DNA of 64,000 nucleotides, taken from the NCBI GenBank assembly GCA_963580455.1, contig OY756972.1, forward strand, positions 3,921,001-3,985,000, written 5' to 3'. Position numbers and translations under genes: made by a program. The stretch comes from Euonymus europaeus (lineage: Eukaryota > Streptophyta > Magnoliopsida > Celastrales > Celastraceae). Positions 63,863 to 64,000 of this stretch are shown here, in pieces. The stretch's first letter is position 1; each line of letters opens with the position of its first letter. The notes below the pieces were generated by a model, which did not search any database, was not told where the DNA came from, and was given only the letters and a program-made list of their open reading frames with translations.

Positions 63863-64000
63863 CAGTAAGTAAAACTAAACAACTACATCTTCAAATTAGT
63901 GGTGGAGGGGTGTTTTTGTACATACTAATTTTTCATGAGGGTAGAAGTGGAAAAAAAAACGAAAAGCTTGCCCAGCAAGCTTGGTTCCTTAGTTAAAACA

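Overview
The window is nuclear DNA of a flowering plant, most likely a eudicot. The genes have many short GT-AG introns in AT-rich DNA, the proteins are plant families (plastid ADP-glucose pyrophosphorylase, dihydroflavonol reductase, plant complex I gamma-carbonic anhydrase, SABATH methyltransferase), and plant transposable elements of nearly every class lie between them. The species cannot be named from the sequence.

Layout. 1-5.6 kb: PPR fragment, a probable solo LTR, a small inverted-repeat element. 5.66-11.63 kb (+): a SABATH methyltransferase gene whose second exon is split by a 4.14 kb CACTA transposon with a perfect 3-bp target duplication. 12-14.6 kb: degenerate repeats, including telomere-like TTTAGGG derivatives. 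14.68-15.37 kb (-): a DUF4408/DUF761 membrane protein. 18.9-21.6 kb: a decayed copia gag carrying a nested TRIM element, then a decayed SANT-like/NAM-associated gene. 24.77-28.11 kb (+): large subunit of ADP-glucose pyrophosphorylase (14 coding exons, 524 aa). 30.54-32.24 kb (+): dihydroflavonol 4-reductase (353 aa). 32.90-36.09 kb (+): plastid ornithine carbamoyltransferase (375 aa). 36.3-40.7 kb: gag fragment, truncated LINE, MITE, solo LTR, and a broken piece of proteasome alpha-6. 41.26-44.52 kb (-): mitochondrial gamma-carbonic anhydrase (271 aa). 48.5-62.8 kb: a direct segmental duplication carrying two intact PCBER-type reductase genes (both -, 307 aa). A very young but defective Ty1/copia element (LTRs differ at 2 of 504 positions) lies between the copies. 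A TRIM is present only in copy A and a long-TIR DNA element only in copy B. The right edge holds an LTR-like piece.

Function. The intact genes serve starch synthesis (AGPase), flavonoid synthesis (DFR), arginine synthesis (OTC), mitochondrial complex I (gamma-CA) and lignan/phenylpropanoid reduction (PCBER pair). I see no evidence that they form one pathway cluster. The notable content is structural: precise transposon junctions that let the order of events be read directly, and paralogous empty sites that act as internal controls.

All intron-exon structures were assembled by hand from splice signals, reading-frame continuity and remembered family patterns. No alignment or transcript data were available.
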